DNA of 41,788 nt from an uncultured Flavobacteriales bacterium (GCA_938082505.1 CALLLH010000028.1:1-41788), one strand, 5' to 3'; positions 18,132-27,215 are shown, numbered from the stretch's first letter. Notes: generated from the sequence alone by a model not told the origin. A program made the numbers and translations.

Positions 18132-19600
18132 CGCAACGGGTCTATTTCCTCGGCATCGGCGGCATTGGAATGAGTGCCCTTGCACGGTGGTTCAACATCC
18201 AGGGCGCCGAGGTAGCGGGATATGACCGCCAATCCAGCGAGTTGACCCGCGCCCTCGCCGAAGAAGGCATCGAAGTGGACCACACTGGAGCCCTGGAACA
18301 GCTGCCCGATTCCCTTCGCCGGGAAATGGCGACAGGCAAGCCCGAAGCATGGACCGTCGTTTGGACTCCGGCCATCCCCTCCGATTTTCCCCTGCTCCAT
18401 TCCCTGCGCGAGGCCGGCTTCAAGCTGCACAAACGCGCTGAGGTTCTCGGGAACATCACCCGGGGCAAACCGCTCCTTGCCGTCGCCGGAACACATGGCA
18501 AGACCACGACCAGTACCTTGCTCGCCCACCTCCTTCAATTCGCGGGCATCCCCGTGGACGCCTTCCTCGGTGGCGTCGCCCTGGGTGAACAATCCAACCT
18601 CCTGCTGTCGGACAGAAGAGAACCAGCCCCCTGGATCGTGGTTGAAGCCGACGAATACGACCGCAGTTTCCTCACCCTGTCTCCCCGCCATGCGGTCATC
18701 ACGTCAGTTGATCCGGACCACCTCGACATCTATGGCCACCACGACGCGATGCTGGATGCATTCGTCCGTTTTGCAACACAGGTGGAGCACAAAGAGACCC
18801 TCGTGCACATCGATGCTGCACGCGCCCTGCTTGACGCTGTGCCCGAGGCGCACGAAGTTGGACTCGCCATGTACGGACCATTGGAAGACGGAGTCGCCTT
18901 GGAACCCACATGGAAAGCGGGTTACAGCCATGTCGGGCATGACGCGGACCAAGCCCGCTTCACCTTGCATTTGGAGGCGCACCCACCCATGCCCGTCCGA
19001 TGGCGGCTGCCCGGGGCACACAATGCGGCCAATGCTACAGCAGCAGCACAGCTCGCCACCCAAGCCGGCATGGCTCCATCGCAAATCCCAGCAGCGCTGG
19101 CCGCATTTCCGGGTGTCGCGCGGCGATTTGAAATCAAGCACCAAGGGAGCCACCTCGTCATCGTGGACGACTACGCCCATCATCCCAGTGAAATCGAAGG
19201 CACCATAGCCGCAGCGCGACAAGCCTTCCCACAACGGCGCATCACCGGTGTATTCCAGCCCCACCTGTTTTCGCGCACACGGGATTTCATGGAAGGGTTC
19301 GCCCGGACACTGTCCGCATTGGATGAATGTGTCCTTCTGCCCATCTACCCTGCTCGCGAACTGCCCATCCCAGGAGTGGATGCACAGGGCATTGGGGATA
19401 AGATGGTGGGGTGCACGGTTGAAACCCCCTCGGAATCGCGGTTTTTGGATGTTCTGGAAAAACTGGCCCCAGAGGTCCTGCTCTTCATGGGAGCAGGCGA
19501 TCTCCATCAGTGGATTGACCCCGCCTGGGAACGTTTGCAGCCACAGAAAACTCAAGACAAGACCCTTCGCACCGAACCCAACACCGGACGAACGCCGTGA
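18128..19600 (+). CDS. murC: UDP-MurNAc:L-alanine ligase MurC
   Basis: 490 residues. It attaches L-alanine to UDP-MurNAc, the first peptide step. The N-terminal GIGGIGMSALA nucleotide motif is near residues 9-19 and the ATP loop GTHGKTTTS starts at 121; VEADEYDRSF and the DDYAHHPSEI segment are characteristic of MurC. No ddl gene follows, which is normal for Bacteroidota dcw clusters. The end overlaps the ftsQ GTG start by four bases. Confidence 0.96.
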   Translation: MTQRVYFLGIGGIGMSALARWFNIQGAEVAGYDRQSSELTRALAEEGIEVDHTGALEQLPDSLRREMATGKPEAWTVVWTPAIPSDFPLLHSLREAGFKLHKRAEVLGNITRGKPLLAVAGTHGKTTTSTLLAHLLQFAGIPVDAFLGGVALGEQSNLLLSDRREPAPWIVVEADEYDRSFLTLSPRHAVITSVDPDHLDIYGHHDAMLDAFVRFATQVEHKETLVHIDAARALLDAVPEAHEVGLAMYGPLEDGVALEPTWKAGYSHVGHDADQARFTLHLEAHPPMPVRWRLPGAHNAANATAAAQLATQAGMAPSQIPAALAAFPGVARRFEIKHQGSHLVIVDDYAHHPSEIEGTIAAARQAFPQRRITGVFQPHLFSRTRDFMEGFARTLSALDECVLLPIYPARELPIPGVDAQGIGDKMVGCTVETPSESRFLDVLEKLAPEVLLFMGAGDLHQWIDPAWERLQPQKTQDKTLRTEPNTGRTP

Positions 19601-20373
19601 GAAAAGTCGACGCCATACAGGAGGAAACCCGGCCGAGGAAGCGAAGAAACAGCACCAAACGTATGCTGTGGACCCTGCTTTTGCTCCTGCCGGCGGGGGT
19701 TCTTTTCACCGCCGCTGACAGGGCTGCAGAAGCCATTCCTTGCCGTGCCCTCGAAATCGAAGTGGACCAGATGGAAGGCATGTACTTCGTGGATGCACCG
19801 ACCCTCCACACCTTGGTCACGGAAGCATTCGACCTGATCGACCAGCCGATGTCATCACTCCCGCTGGCCGACCTGCATGCGACCATCCTCCGCCAGCATG
19901 GGGTCGCCGGTTGCACAGTGGAGCCTACGCTGGGCGGCGCCTTGCACATCTCGGTCACCCAGCAGCGGCCCCTCGCACGCATCTGGTTGCCCGATTCAGT
20001 CCTGTATCTCGATGATGCGGGCAATGCCCTGCCGCTTTCCACGCGCTATACGGCTGACGTCCCCGTCGTCCATGCCCCAGACCTTGCGGCGGCCCGCTCG
20101 ACCATTCCCTTGCTCGAAGCCATGGACAGGATGCCTTTCTGGGATCAATTGATTGACCAGATCGCCATCGACCCATCCGGCGAGGTGACCTTCCACCCCC
20201 GCATCGGAGATGTCGTCGTGGAACTCGGCCCGGCCGACCACCTCGAACGGGAATTGCCACAGCGCCTACAGAAACTCAAAACATTCTACGAGGAGCTCAT
20301 CCGACGTGGAGACCTGAGGCAATACCGCCGGATCAGTCTTCAATACGAAGGCCAGCTCGTCGCAACGAAATGA
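19597..20373 (+). CDS. ftsQ: Cell division protein FtsQ
   Basis: 258 residues. A bitopic membrane protein: short basic N-terminus (RPRKRRNSTKR), one transmembrane helix at about 23-40, then a periplasmic domain with a POTRA-like beginning (CRALEIEVDQMEGMYFVD) and a beta-rich part. FtsQ links early and late division proteins. Sequence conservation is low; assignment is supported by the position between murC and ftsA. The GTG start overlaps the murC stop (GTGA), and the end overlaps the ftsA ATG (ATGA). Confidence 0.88.
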   Translation: MRKVDAIQEETRPRKRRNSTKRMLWTLLLLLPAGVLFTAADRAAEAIPCRALEIEVDQMEGMYFVDAPTLHTLVTEAFDLIDQPMSSLPLADLHATILRQHGVAGCTVEPTLGGALHISVTQQRPLARIWLPDSVLYLDDAGNALPLSTRYTADVPVVHAPDLAAARSTIPLLEAMDRMPFWDQLIDQIAIDPSGEVTFHPRIGDVVVELGPADHLERELPQRLQKLKTFYEELIRRGDLRQYRRISLQYEGQLVATK

Positions 20374-21671
20374 ACAGCAGTCCAAGCCAGTACACCACCA
20401 TGGAACACCCCAACCACCACCAGGACATCGTCGTCGGCCTCGACATCGGTACCACCAAGATTGCCTGTATCGTCGGACAGAAGAATGTCCACGGAAAGCT
20501 GGAGATCATCGGCTACGGCAAGAGCGAATCCATCGGCGTCACCCGCGGAGTCGTCGCCAACATCGAACATACCGTGCAATCGATCCGCACGGCAGTCGAG
20601 GAGGCCGAAAAGTCCGCCAATGTCAAAATCGAAGTGGTCAATGTGGGCATTGCCGGCCAACACATCAAGAGCCTGCAGCACCGCGGCCAGATCATCCGCA
20701 CCGACACCGAAGGCGAAATCAACCGTCACGATGTTCAGCAACTGATCGACGACATGCGCAAACTCAAGGTTCTTCCCGGTGAGGAGATCCTGCATGTGCT
20801 GCCCCAGGAATTCACCGTGGACGGTGAACCGGGCATCAAGGAACCCGTCGGTCACACCGGGGTCCGGCTGGAGGCCAACTTCCACATCATTACCGGGCAG
20901 ACCTCTGCTGCCAAAAACATCTACCGCTGCATCAAACGCGCCGGACTGCAAGTGGACCAATTGATCCTCGAGCCCATTGCTTCCAGTTCGGCGGTGCTGA
21001 GTGAAGACGAAAAAGACGCCGGCGTGGCCCTGGTGGACATTGGTGGCGGCACCACTGACATCGCCATCTTCAAGGAGGGCATCATCCGACACACCGCCGT
21101 CATACCCTTTGGAGGCAATGCCATCACGGACGACATCAAACAGGGGTGTGGTGTGCTCAAGAAGCATGCGGAAGCCCTCAAGAACAAGTTCGGATCCGCC
21201 CTCGAACAAATGATGCAGCAGGATGAAATCGTCGTGATTCCCGGACTGCCAGGCCGTCCGCCCAAGGAAGTCTCACGCCGCAACATCGCCGGCATCATCC
21301 AAGCACGCATGGGCGAGATCATCGAGCACGTCCATTACGAAATCAAGAACAGTGGATTGGAACGCGAACTCATCGGTGGCATTGTCGTGACCGGCGGTGG
21401 CAGCCAACTCCGACACGTCCGTCAATTGTTCGAGTATGTGACGACCATGGACTGCCGGATCGGCTTTCCCAACACCCATCTGGCGCAAGCACCGGACCGC
21501 AGCCTGACCTCCCCGACCTATGCAACGGGCATCGGACTTGTGCTCCTTGGATTCGAAGAAGACAACGACAGTCCCATCGAAACAACCCGGGAAGGAGAGG
21601 ACGATACCATGCGCGGTCCGAAGCGCTTCCTCAAGAAAATCAAGGCATTCTTCGAAGAAGAAGACCAGTGA
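20370..21671 (+). CDS. ftsA: Cell division protein FtsA
   Basis: 433 residues. Actin-like ATPase that tethers FtsZ to the membrane. Phosphate-1 motif DIGTTK at 25-30 and phosphate-2 VDIGGGTTDIA near 220-230 are clear, and a GGIVVTGGGSQL adenosine motif lies near 331-342. The C-terminal tail contains a basic amphipathic stretch (GPKRFLKKIKAFFEEE), which fits the membrane-targeting helix of FtsA. ATG 20370 overlaps ftsQ; ATG 20400 is an alternative that would leave the core intact. Confidence 0.95.
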   Translation: MNSSPSQYTTMEHPNHHQDIVVGLDIGTTKIACIVGQKNVHGKLEIIGYGKSESIGVTRGVVANIEHTVQSIRTAVEEAEKSANVKIEVVNVGIAGQHIKSLQHRGQIIRTDTEGEINRHDVQQLIDDMRKLKVLPGEEILHVLPQEFTVDGEPGIKEPVGHTGVRLEANFHIITGQTSAAKNIYRCIKRAGLQVDQLILEPIASSSAVLSEDEKDAGVALVDIGGGTTDIAIFKEGIIRHTAVIPFGGNAITDDIKQGCGVLKKHAEALKNKFGSALEQMMQQDEIVVIPGLPGRPPKEVSRRNIAGIIQARMGEIIEHVHYEIKNSGLERELIGGIVVTGGGSQLRHVRQLFEYVTTMDCRIGFPNTHLAQAPDRSLTSPTYATGIGLVLLGFEEDNDSPIETTREGEDDTMRGPKRFLKKIKAFFEEEDQ

Positions 21672-21844
21672 ATAAGTGATGGAGGCTCGCCAACCAAATT
21701 CCGTTTTCAACCGCATGACCGTGGATGGAAAACTCCACGCCTGCGCTGAATATGCCCTTTGCTCCCCTTTCTTGTCCCGCACCCGTGCAACGCTGAAAAG
21801 CCCGAATTCTCAGCACTGAAACCATTCCAACTGGAAACACGAAC
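21672..21844. promoter_or_regulatory. ftsA-ftsZ spacer with hairpin
   Basis: At 173 bases this is the longest gap inside the dcw unit. It contains a small hairpin, CGTGGA/TCCACG at 21720-21739 with an eight-base loop, and no open frame of note. A separate ftsZ promoter or a leader controlling ftsZ level would fit here, but I found no good TAnnTTTG match. Confidence 0.35.
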
Positions 21845-23755
21845 ATGCAATTCAACCTTCCCAGCAATTCCGGATCGACGATCAAGGTCATCGGCGTAGG
21901 AGGTGGCGGCTCGAATGCCGTCAACTACATGCATCAGCAGGGCATCAATGGAGTCGACTTCATCGTTTGCAACACCGACAACCAGGCATTGGAAGCATCC
22001 AGTGTCCCTGTGCGGATCCAATTGGGCACCACCCTTACGGCTGGCCAGGGGGCGGGCAGCATCCCCGAAATCGGGAAGAATGCCGCCATCGAGAATCTGG
22101 ATGATGTGCTCGCCCAACTTGGGGACAACACCAACATGGTGTTCGTCACGGCCGGCATGGGCGGTGGAACCGGTACCGGCGCAGCTCCGGTCATCGCAAA
22201 GGCATGCAAGGACCTCGACATCCTGACCGTCGGAATCATCACCGTGCCATTCAACTTCGAAGGACGCCGGCGCGCCAATCAGGCAGGCGCGGGACTCGAA
22301 GCCATGAGGGCTGCGGTCGACACCCTGCTGGTCATCCGCAACGACAAACTGCGGGAGCTCTTCGGAAATCTGACCTTGAAGCAGGCCTTCTCCAATGCAG
22401 ATGAAGTGCTCTGCACAGCAGCGAAAGGCATCGCCGAAGTGATCACCCTGACCGGGGACATCAACGTCGACATGAACGACGTCAAAACCGTGATGCGCGA
22501 CTCCGGAGCCGCCATCATGGGTGCGGGAAGCGCCAGTGGTGAGGGAAGGGCCATGACGGCCGTCTCGGAAGCACTGGAATCTCCCCTTCTGAATGACAGC
22601 GACATTACAGGGGCCAACTTCGTGCTGCTCAACATTACATACGGCACACAGGAAATCCTCATGGACGAGATTTCCGAAATCACGGACTATATCCAAGACC
22701 AGGCGGGCGCCACGGCAGAAGTCATCTGGGGATATGGCCACGATGAGCAACTCGGAGAAAAGATCTGTGTAACTGTGATCGCGACCGGGTTCGAAGCCAC
22801 CGCCAAACTCCCCGAAGGCCCGACCGTCAAGAAACACACCCTGCAAACGGAGGCCCGCGAAATCACAAGCCTGCTCGACAGTCCCCTGGATTCCCCAGAA
22901 GACATCCGGTCAAACGAATCCACTTCCCAAGAGGAAGAACCCCACCTCAAGCAATCCGATGCGACTCCGGCGACCCCGTCCGCATACGACGAGGCGCCCG
23001 ACCCGAGAGACCTTCCCCTGACCAACACCTTCGTGGCAGAGGACATTACCTCGGAAACCGCAAGTGCAGCTCCGGACCTGTTCGGTCCGGTCAAACCGGA
23101 CTCAGGAGAGGAGATCACGCTGATTCACAGAGAGGTCGTGGAACCCGAAGTGCCCGAATTCACCGTGCGCACCGAGACCACGATGCCGGTCACCACAGAG
23201 GCAACAGAAGAAGCCGCGCAAAAAGACTCCGTCGAGCGCATCGGTGATTACAACATCCTCAACCTCGATGACGACCAGGAAGAGAACCTGTTTCCGGAGA
23301 AACTCAGCGACATCTCATTCACCAATGAGCAGGAAGCTACAGATTCGGATACTCCATCCGAGCCAACGGAGAATGACACGACTGAACCGGCTGAAGACGA
23401 TTTAGCCATGGAGCCTGCCAGATTCCAGGCCCAACCCATTCCCACACCCCGTCCGGAACTCATCCAGACGGACGCTGAACCCACCAGGCTCACCCCGCCC
23501 AACGCACCCACGGAATCGGCTGATCTCGCGCAACGGATGGCCCTGCGTCATCAGAGCATCCAGGAATACACCAAGCGCCTGCGGACTCCGAGCGGCCTGA
23601 CCGAATTGGAGAACGAGCCCGCCTACAAGAGACGCAACATCCTGTTGAGTCCAACCCCGGCAAGCAGCGAATCCCAAGCTACGCGGTTGAGCATCGACGA
23701 GGAAACTGGAGGACTCAAGACGGACAATCCGTTCCTCCACGACAACGTAGACTGA
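21845..23755 (+). CDS. ftsZ: Cell division GTPase FtsZ with long acidic tail
   Basis: 636 residues. Tubulin-like GTPase that forms the division ring. GGGGSNAVNYM at 19-29, the tubulin signature GMGGGTGTGAAP at 104-115 and the T7-loop GDINVDMNDV near 206-215 are intact. The globular core ends near residue 330. About 300 residues then follow, rich in Glu, Asp, Thr, Ser and Pro, predicted to be disordered, against about 60 in E. coli. The extreme C-terminus (NPFLHDNVD) looks like the conserved interaction peptide used by Bacteroidota. It has the only sizeable upstream gap in the cluster, so it may be transcribed separately. Confidence 0.96.
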   Translation: MQFNLPSNSGSTIKVIGVGGGGSNAVNYMHQQGINGVDFIVCNTDNQALEASSVPVRIQLGTTLTAGQGAGSIPEIGKNAAIENLDDVLAQLGDNTNMVFVTAGMGGGTGTGAAPVIAKACKDLDILTVGIITVPFNFEGRRRANQAGAGLEAMRAAVDTLLVIRNDKLRELFGNLTLKQAFSNADEVLCTAAKGIAEVITLTGDINVDMNDVKTVMRDSGAAIMGAGSASGEGRAMTAVSEALESPLLNDSDITGANFVLLNITYGTQEILMDEISEITDYIQDQAGATAEVIWGYGHDEQLGEKICVTVIATGFEATAKLPEGPTVKKHTLQTEAREITSLLDSPLDSPEDIRSNESTSQEEEPHLKQSDATPATPSAYDEAPDPRDLPLTNTFVAEDITSETASAAPDLFGPVKPDSGEEITLIHREVVEPEVPEFTVRTETTMPVTTEATEEAAQKDSVERIGDYNILNLDDDQEENLFPEKLSDISFTNEQEATDSDTPSEPTENDTTEPAEDDLAMEPARFQAQPIPTPRPELIQTDAEPTRLTPPNAPTESADLAQRMALRHQSIQEYTKRLRTPSGLTELENEPAYKRRNILLSPTPASSESQATRLSIDEETGGLKTDNPFLHDNVD

Positions 23756-23767
23756 CCCCCCCGACAC

Positions 23768-24217
23768 GTGACACTGCAAGAACGCATCAGCGCCGACATG
23801 AAGGAGGCCATGAAGGCCAAGGACAAGGTTCGGCTCGCCGCCTTGCGCGATGTCAAATCCAAAATCATGTTGGCCTTGACGGAATCAGTAGGACAGGACA
23901 CTCTGGATGATGCCGCAGTGACCAAGATTCTGTCGAAACAACTCAAACAACGGGAGGACACCATTACCATCTACCGGGAACAAGCGAGGGAAGACCTCGT
24001 CGCCGAGGAGGAATCCCAAGCAGAGGTGATCCGAGCATATCTCCCCCAACCGTTGACCCCTGCAGCACTCGAAGAGGCCGTCAAATCCCTGGTGGACGAA
24101 CTCGGCGCAACCTCCATGGCCGACATGGGCCGCGTGATGGGAGCGGCTTCTGCCAAATTCGCGGGCCGGGCCGATGGCAAGGCCATCAGCGCCCTGGTTC
24201 GGGGAATCCTCTCCTGA
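23768..24217 (+). CDS. GatB/YqeY domain protein
   Basis: 149 residues, cytoplasmic. The sequence matches the YqeY family: MKEAMKAKDKVRLAALRDVKSKI at the N-terminus, a central EEESQAEVIRAYLPQPLT, and the C-terminal MGRVMGAASAKFAGRADGK. This fold also forms the tail domain of GatB and GatE, where it helps bind tRNA in transamidation. As a free-standing protein its role is unproven. It starts at GTG 23768, 12 bases after ftsZ, so it is the last gene of the dcw transcript; a probable terminator follows. Confidence 0.9.
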   Translation: MTLQERISADMKEAMKAKDKVRLAALRDVKSKIMLALTESVGQDTLDDAAVTKILSKQLKQREDTITIYREQAREDLVAEEESQAEVIRAYLPQPLTPAALEEAVKSLVDELGATSMADMGRVMGAASAKFAGRADGKAISALVRGILS

Positions 24218-24235
24218 TTCGCTTCCATTGTTCCG

Positions 24236-24262
24236 AAACATGGCCTCAGAGCGGCCGTTTTC
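24236..24262 (+). terminator. Probable terminator after dcw/YqeY unit
   Basis: An imperfect stem around GGCC-TCAGAGC-GGCC is flanked by AAACA on one side and GTTTTCATTTG on the other. It lies 19 bases after the YqeY stop and before the marR promoter, as expected for the end of the long operon. Confidence 0.45.
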
Positions 24263-24275
24263 ATTTGTTTGCACC

Positions 24276-24302
24276 TACATTTAATGTATCTACATACATT
24301 TG
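24276..24302 (+). promoter_or_regulatory. marR promoter with nested palindromes
   Basis: TACATT-T-AATGTA (24276-24288) is a perfect 13-base palindrome. It overlaps a second one, ATGTA-TC-TACAT (24284-24295). The latter overlaps TACATTTG at 24295-24302, an exact Bacteroidota TAnnTTTG box; a TTG lies 23 bases upstream at 24269-24271. MarR proteins bind such palindromes and usually repress their own promoter, so this is a likely autoregulatory operator for marR-yceI. Confidence 0.65.
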
Positions 24303-24306
24303 CGGG

Positions 24307-24807
24307 GTGAAGTTGGAGTCCCACTTGCATCAGTCCACCTTCCCTTCGGAACAAATCAAGTTGATGCTCCACATCCAACTCGTTGCACGCCAGATCGTGG
24401 CGGTTACACGAAAGGTGTTGAGCCCTCATGATTTGACGCCACAGCAGTACAACGTGCTGCGCATTCTGCGTGGACAAAAAGGGAAATCCATAGCCGTGCA
24501 GTCTCTCGCTGCCCGCATGATTGACCCTGCATCCAATGCCTCCCGGCTCCTCGATAAACTGGAGTCGAAAGGACTGGTCATCCGGAACATCTGCCCTGAA
24601 GACCGGCGCAGGGCGGATGTACGGATCACTGAAGCGGGGAAGGCCTTGCTCACAAAGCTGGATCGGGTGCTGCCCCCTTCCATCGCGTCCATCGGCGCCT
24701 CCATCCCCGAACCGAAAGCAACCCAATTGAACGCAAACCTCAGCACCCTGCTCGACGCTTGCGACAACCTCATCAATTCGAACATCAATCAATCCAAATC
24801 CAAATGA
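24307..24807 (+). CDS. MarR family transcriptional regulator
   Basis: 166 residues. A winged-helix dimer-forming regulator: the recognition region runs from LTPQQYNVLRILRGQ through VQSLAARMIDPASNASRLLDKLE, followed by the wing with the family motif PEDRRRADVRIT. The GTG start at 24307 gives the MKLE... beginning seen in related proteins. It lies only five bases after the candidate -7 box, so the mRNA may be leaderless; the next in-frame ATG is at 24364. The gene overlaps yceI by four bases, and the palindromes over its promoter suggest it controls both genes. The ligand is unknown. Confidence 0.85.
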   Translation: MKLESHLHQSTFPSEQIKLMLHIQLVARQIVAVTRKVLSPHDLTPQQYNVLRILRGQKGKSIAVQSLAARMIDPASNASRLLDKLESKGLVIRNICPEDRRRADVRITEAGKALLTKLDRVLPPSIASIGASIPEPKATQLNANLSTLLDACDNLINSNINQSKSK

Positions 24808-25415
24808 ATACCATCATTGTATCAGCAGCCCTGCTGCTCGCCCCACTCGTGGGCAACCCCACCGGAGGAGACGAACCTACCCGCCTTACGGTCAATTCGA
24901 AGACCAGCTCCCTCGCTTGGGAAGGCAAGAAAGTCACCGGATCACACAACGGAGACATCCAGATCAGCAGCGGCTATATCGACATGGAAAACGGCCTCAT
25001 CACAGGGGCTACCGTGATCATCGACATGACCACCATCAATACACTCGATCTGGAAGGTGGATCCAAGGAAAGCCTTGACGGCCACCTCAAGAGCGACGAC
25101 TTCTTCGGTGTCGAAACCTATCCTACCGCACAATTCGAATTGACGCAACTGAACCCGCTGCGCGGAGAAGAGGGCGGTGCCAATTTCGCCGCGATGGGCA
25201 CTGTAACCATCAAGGGCAAAACGGAAAATGTCTCCTTCCCTGTGAAGGTCTCTGCTTCACCCCGGGAAACCACCATTTCCGGAGAGATGGTCCTGGACCG
25301 ATCGAAGTTCGATGTCCAATTCCGCAGCCAGTCTTTCTTTGACGCAGCGACACTCGGCGACAAACTGATTTACGACGAGTTCACCATCAAGTTCGAACTC
25401 GCCGCAGGCAAGTAA
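24804..25415 (+). CDS. YceI family secreted lipid-binding-like protein
   Basis: 203 residues with an N-terminal hydrophobic segment (TIIVSAALLLAPLVG), probably a signal peptide to the periplasm. The YceI lipocalin-like barrel is recognisable: SSLAWEGKKVTGSHNGDI, an IDMTTINTLD strand, the HLKSDDFFGVETYPTAQFE segment, then KGKTENVSFPV and FDVQFRSQSFFD. Family members bind isoprenoid chains such as polyprenyl quinones; the ligand here is not known. ATG 24804 overlaps the marR stop (ATGA). MarR-YceI pairing is common in Bacteroidota and points to an inducible envelope function. Confidence 0.9.
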   Translation: MNTIIVSAALLLAPLVGNPTGGDEPTRLTVNSKTSSLAWEGKKVTGSHNGDIQISSGYIDMENGLITGATVIIDMTTINTLDLEGGSKESLDGHLKSDDFFGVETYPTAQFELTQLNPLRGEEGGANFAAMGTVTIKGKTENVSFPVKVSASPRETTISGEMVLDRSKFDVQFRSQSFFDAATLGDKLIYDEFTIKFELAAGK

Positions 25416-25431
25416 GCACTCCCGTCACATG

Positions 25432-25467
25432 AAAAGCCCTTTTGTGCCGAGCACAGAAGGGCTTTTT
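25432..25467. terminator. Bidirectional intrinsic terminator
   Basis: AAAAGCCCTT...TGTGC and GCACA...AAGGGCTTTTT form a long stem with a CGA loop, with T-runs readable on both strands. It separates convergent yceI and the outer membrane protein gene. Confidence 0.9.
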
Positions 25468-25479
25468 GCTGTCTTGAAA

Positions 25480-26280
25480 TCAGTGCAGGATCAGCCTCAC
25501 ATCGACTCCCCACCAGGAGCCATCCAGGTCCCGCTGCACTTCCTTGACCGCCACATCCGGTTGGCCAAGGTTCCATTGGGCGGTCATCATCCCCCGAGAG
25601 TATGCCTGCAACATGGGCCTGACCACCCCGCCAATATGGAGGTCGGCATCAGCACCCTCCTTGATCACGCCCAACTCGAGTGCCATGCCCCAGCGGTTCC
25701 AACCGTAACGGAGCGTCTCGTGCTCGATGGAGAGGTATTGGCCCAATGCTCCTTCTTCCTGCCCACTGACAAAAGCGTTGGTCGGCAGGATTTCCCAAAC
25801 CAATCCCCCGCCAGCACCGAGCCGCCAACCCGGCAACAGCACGACTTCAGTCCGGGTCACCAACGGGAATGAATACGAAGCCTGTATCCACTCCATGGAC
25901 ACGACCACTGGCTCCGGGACGCCCCCCGCAGCATCCAACCAGTCCACCTGTGCAGACCAGATCCGACGCGTCTGCTCAAATCCGAAAGCCAACTGCCAGG
26001 ACTTGCCCAAGGATCGCCGCACGGACACTCCGAAACTGCGTGTGCCCCGCTTTCCCCAACCCGCCGTCATCTCCCCATCCTGCGCCAGCAGTGATTGCCC
26101 TCCCCAACCAGCACCTTCCCCGATGGCCGGTCTACCAAAAGGGACGGAGGACTGGACACGGACATCAAGCGTCCAGTCCAATGCCTGCGCCGTCATGATG
26201 CCGGGGTTGGCCATCATCCACGCCAGGGCCAAGGCACAACCCACGCTGCGGAACGGCTTGAGTCCGAGATTCAGTCTCAT
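25480..26280 (-). CDS. Predicted outer membrane protein
   Basis: 266 residues, family not recognised. A signal peptide is visible (LALAWMMANPGIMTAQA, cleavage near residue 32). The mature part has alternating hydrophobic strands with many Trp, Gly and Tyr (WQLAFGFEQTRRIW, WIQASYSFPLV, LLPGWRLGAGGGLVW, WGMALELGVI) and ends SWWGVDVRLILH, fitting a small outer membrane beta-barrel. It is the last gene of a five-gene minus-strand operon and overlaps the preceding small gene by four bases. Confidence 0.65.
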   Translation of the reverse strand: MRLNLGLKPFRSVGCALALAWMMANPGIMTAQALDWTLDVRVQSSVPFGRPAIGEGAGWGGQSLLAQDGEMTAGWGKRGTRSFGVSVRRSLGKSWQLAFGFEQTRRIWSAQVDWLDAAGGVPEPVVVSMEWIQASYSFPLVTRTEVVLLPGWRLGAGGGLVWEILPTNAFVSGQEEGALGQYLSIEHETLRYGWNRWGMALELGVIKEGADADLHIGGVVRPMLQAYSRGMMTAQWNLGQPDVAVKEVQRDLDGSWWGVDVRLILH

Positions 26281-26621
26281 GATTGCAGCCAACCCCACAG
26301 TGCCAACATGACCACCCCAGCCGTGACCGCGAGCATGCCCCACCGCAATCCCGCGTGGGGAATGAACGGTGAGCGATGTTCACCGTGCAAGAGGTGATTC
26401 AGGCGAAGTGCGTCCTTGAAGTCCTTACGGTGCACCCCGAAGCGATGCACCACCTCCTCGCCAGCACTTGAAGCGCCCTGCGATAAGGGGTCCTCACGCT
26501 CAAAGCCGACACCCCCTGCTTGCAACCTCCCTTCGTATTCGTCCGCAAGGGAAACGTCCCGGAATTCGAATACGTAGTAGCGGTTGTCCGCAGGATGGAG
26601 ATACCAATTCGTCCAGCGCAT
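26277..26621 (-). CDS. Small protein with C-terminal membrane helix
   Basis: 114 residues, function unknown. The N-terminal part (WYLHPADNRYYVFEFRDVSLADEYEGRL) looks like a small globular domain, and the C-terminus is a single hydrophobic helix (GMLAVTAGVVMLALWGWL, about 94-111) with almost no tail, so it is probably tail-anchored with the domain in the cytoplasm. The four-base overlap with the next gene and the three-base gap after nitroreductase support it as a real gene. Confidence 0.65.
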   Translation of the reverse strand: MRWTNWYLHPADNRYYVFEFRDVSLADEYEGRLQAGGVGFEREDPLSQGASSAGEEVVHRFGVHRKDFKDALRLNHLLHGEHRSPFIPHAGLRWGMLAVTAGVVMLALWGWLQS

Positions 26622-26624
26622 GAA

Positions 26625-27212
26625 TCACTCCGTTGTCCATCGTGCGACATACTCAAGGGGCTTTCGGTGCCCCCTGACTGGCCACTCCCCTTCTGGATAA
26701 CCCATGTAGAAAAGCCCCCTGCCCATCACACCTTCTTCGTGATCAAGGGCCTCCAAGGCAAGCGGGTGCTCCAAGAAAACCGGTGTCGACCAATAACCAC
26801 CAATCCCATGGGCGGTGCACATCAGGAACATGTTCTGGACACAGGCCGCCAATGCCGCCTGGTCTTCCCACAGCGGGAACCGCCCTCCTGCATCGTGTGC
26901 AAGGCCGAGGGACACGATGGCATTGCACCGCACACCGCGGTCCCGGATCTTGTCATATTTCGAGGTGAGCACACCTTCACCGGCATGGGCCCGGTATGCC
27001 TCAGCCAACGTCGCCATCAGCCGCTCTGCCGCACCATCCATGAAGACGTGAAAACGCCAAGGCTGCGTCAGTCCGTGATTGGGTGCCCAAGTCCCGTGAT
27101 GCAGCACCTCCTCTACGATTTCACGGTGCACCGATCGCCCTGAATAACGCTCAGGGGGAATGCTTCGGCGGTCCTTGATCAGTGTGCTGGTGTCGCTGAT
27201 GCTGTATCGCAT
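26625..27212 (-). CDS. Nitroreductase family protein
   Basis: 195 residues. An FMN-dependent oxidoreductase of the nitroreductase fold: the N-terminal KDRRSIPPERYSG flavin-binding stretch, APNHGLTQPWRFHVF near residues 43-57, and the C-terminal GYPEGEWPVRGHRKPLEYV are typical. Such enzymes reduce nitro groups, quinones or flavins with NAD(P)H; the physiological substrate is unknown. It starts three bases after the stop of the M28 peptidase gene. Confidence 0.88.
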   Translation of the reverse strand: MRYSISDTSTLIKDRRSIPPERYSGRSVHREIVEEVLHHGTWAPNHGLTQPWRFHVFMDGAAERLMATLAEAYRAHAGEGVLTSKYDKIRDRGVRCNAIVSLGLAHDAGGRFPLWEDQAALAACVQNMFLMCTAHGIGGYWSTPVFLEHPLALEALDHEEGVMGRGLFYMGYPEGEWPVRGHRKPLEYVARWTTE

Positions 27213-27215
27213 GGG

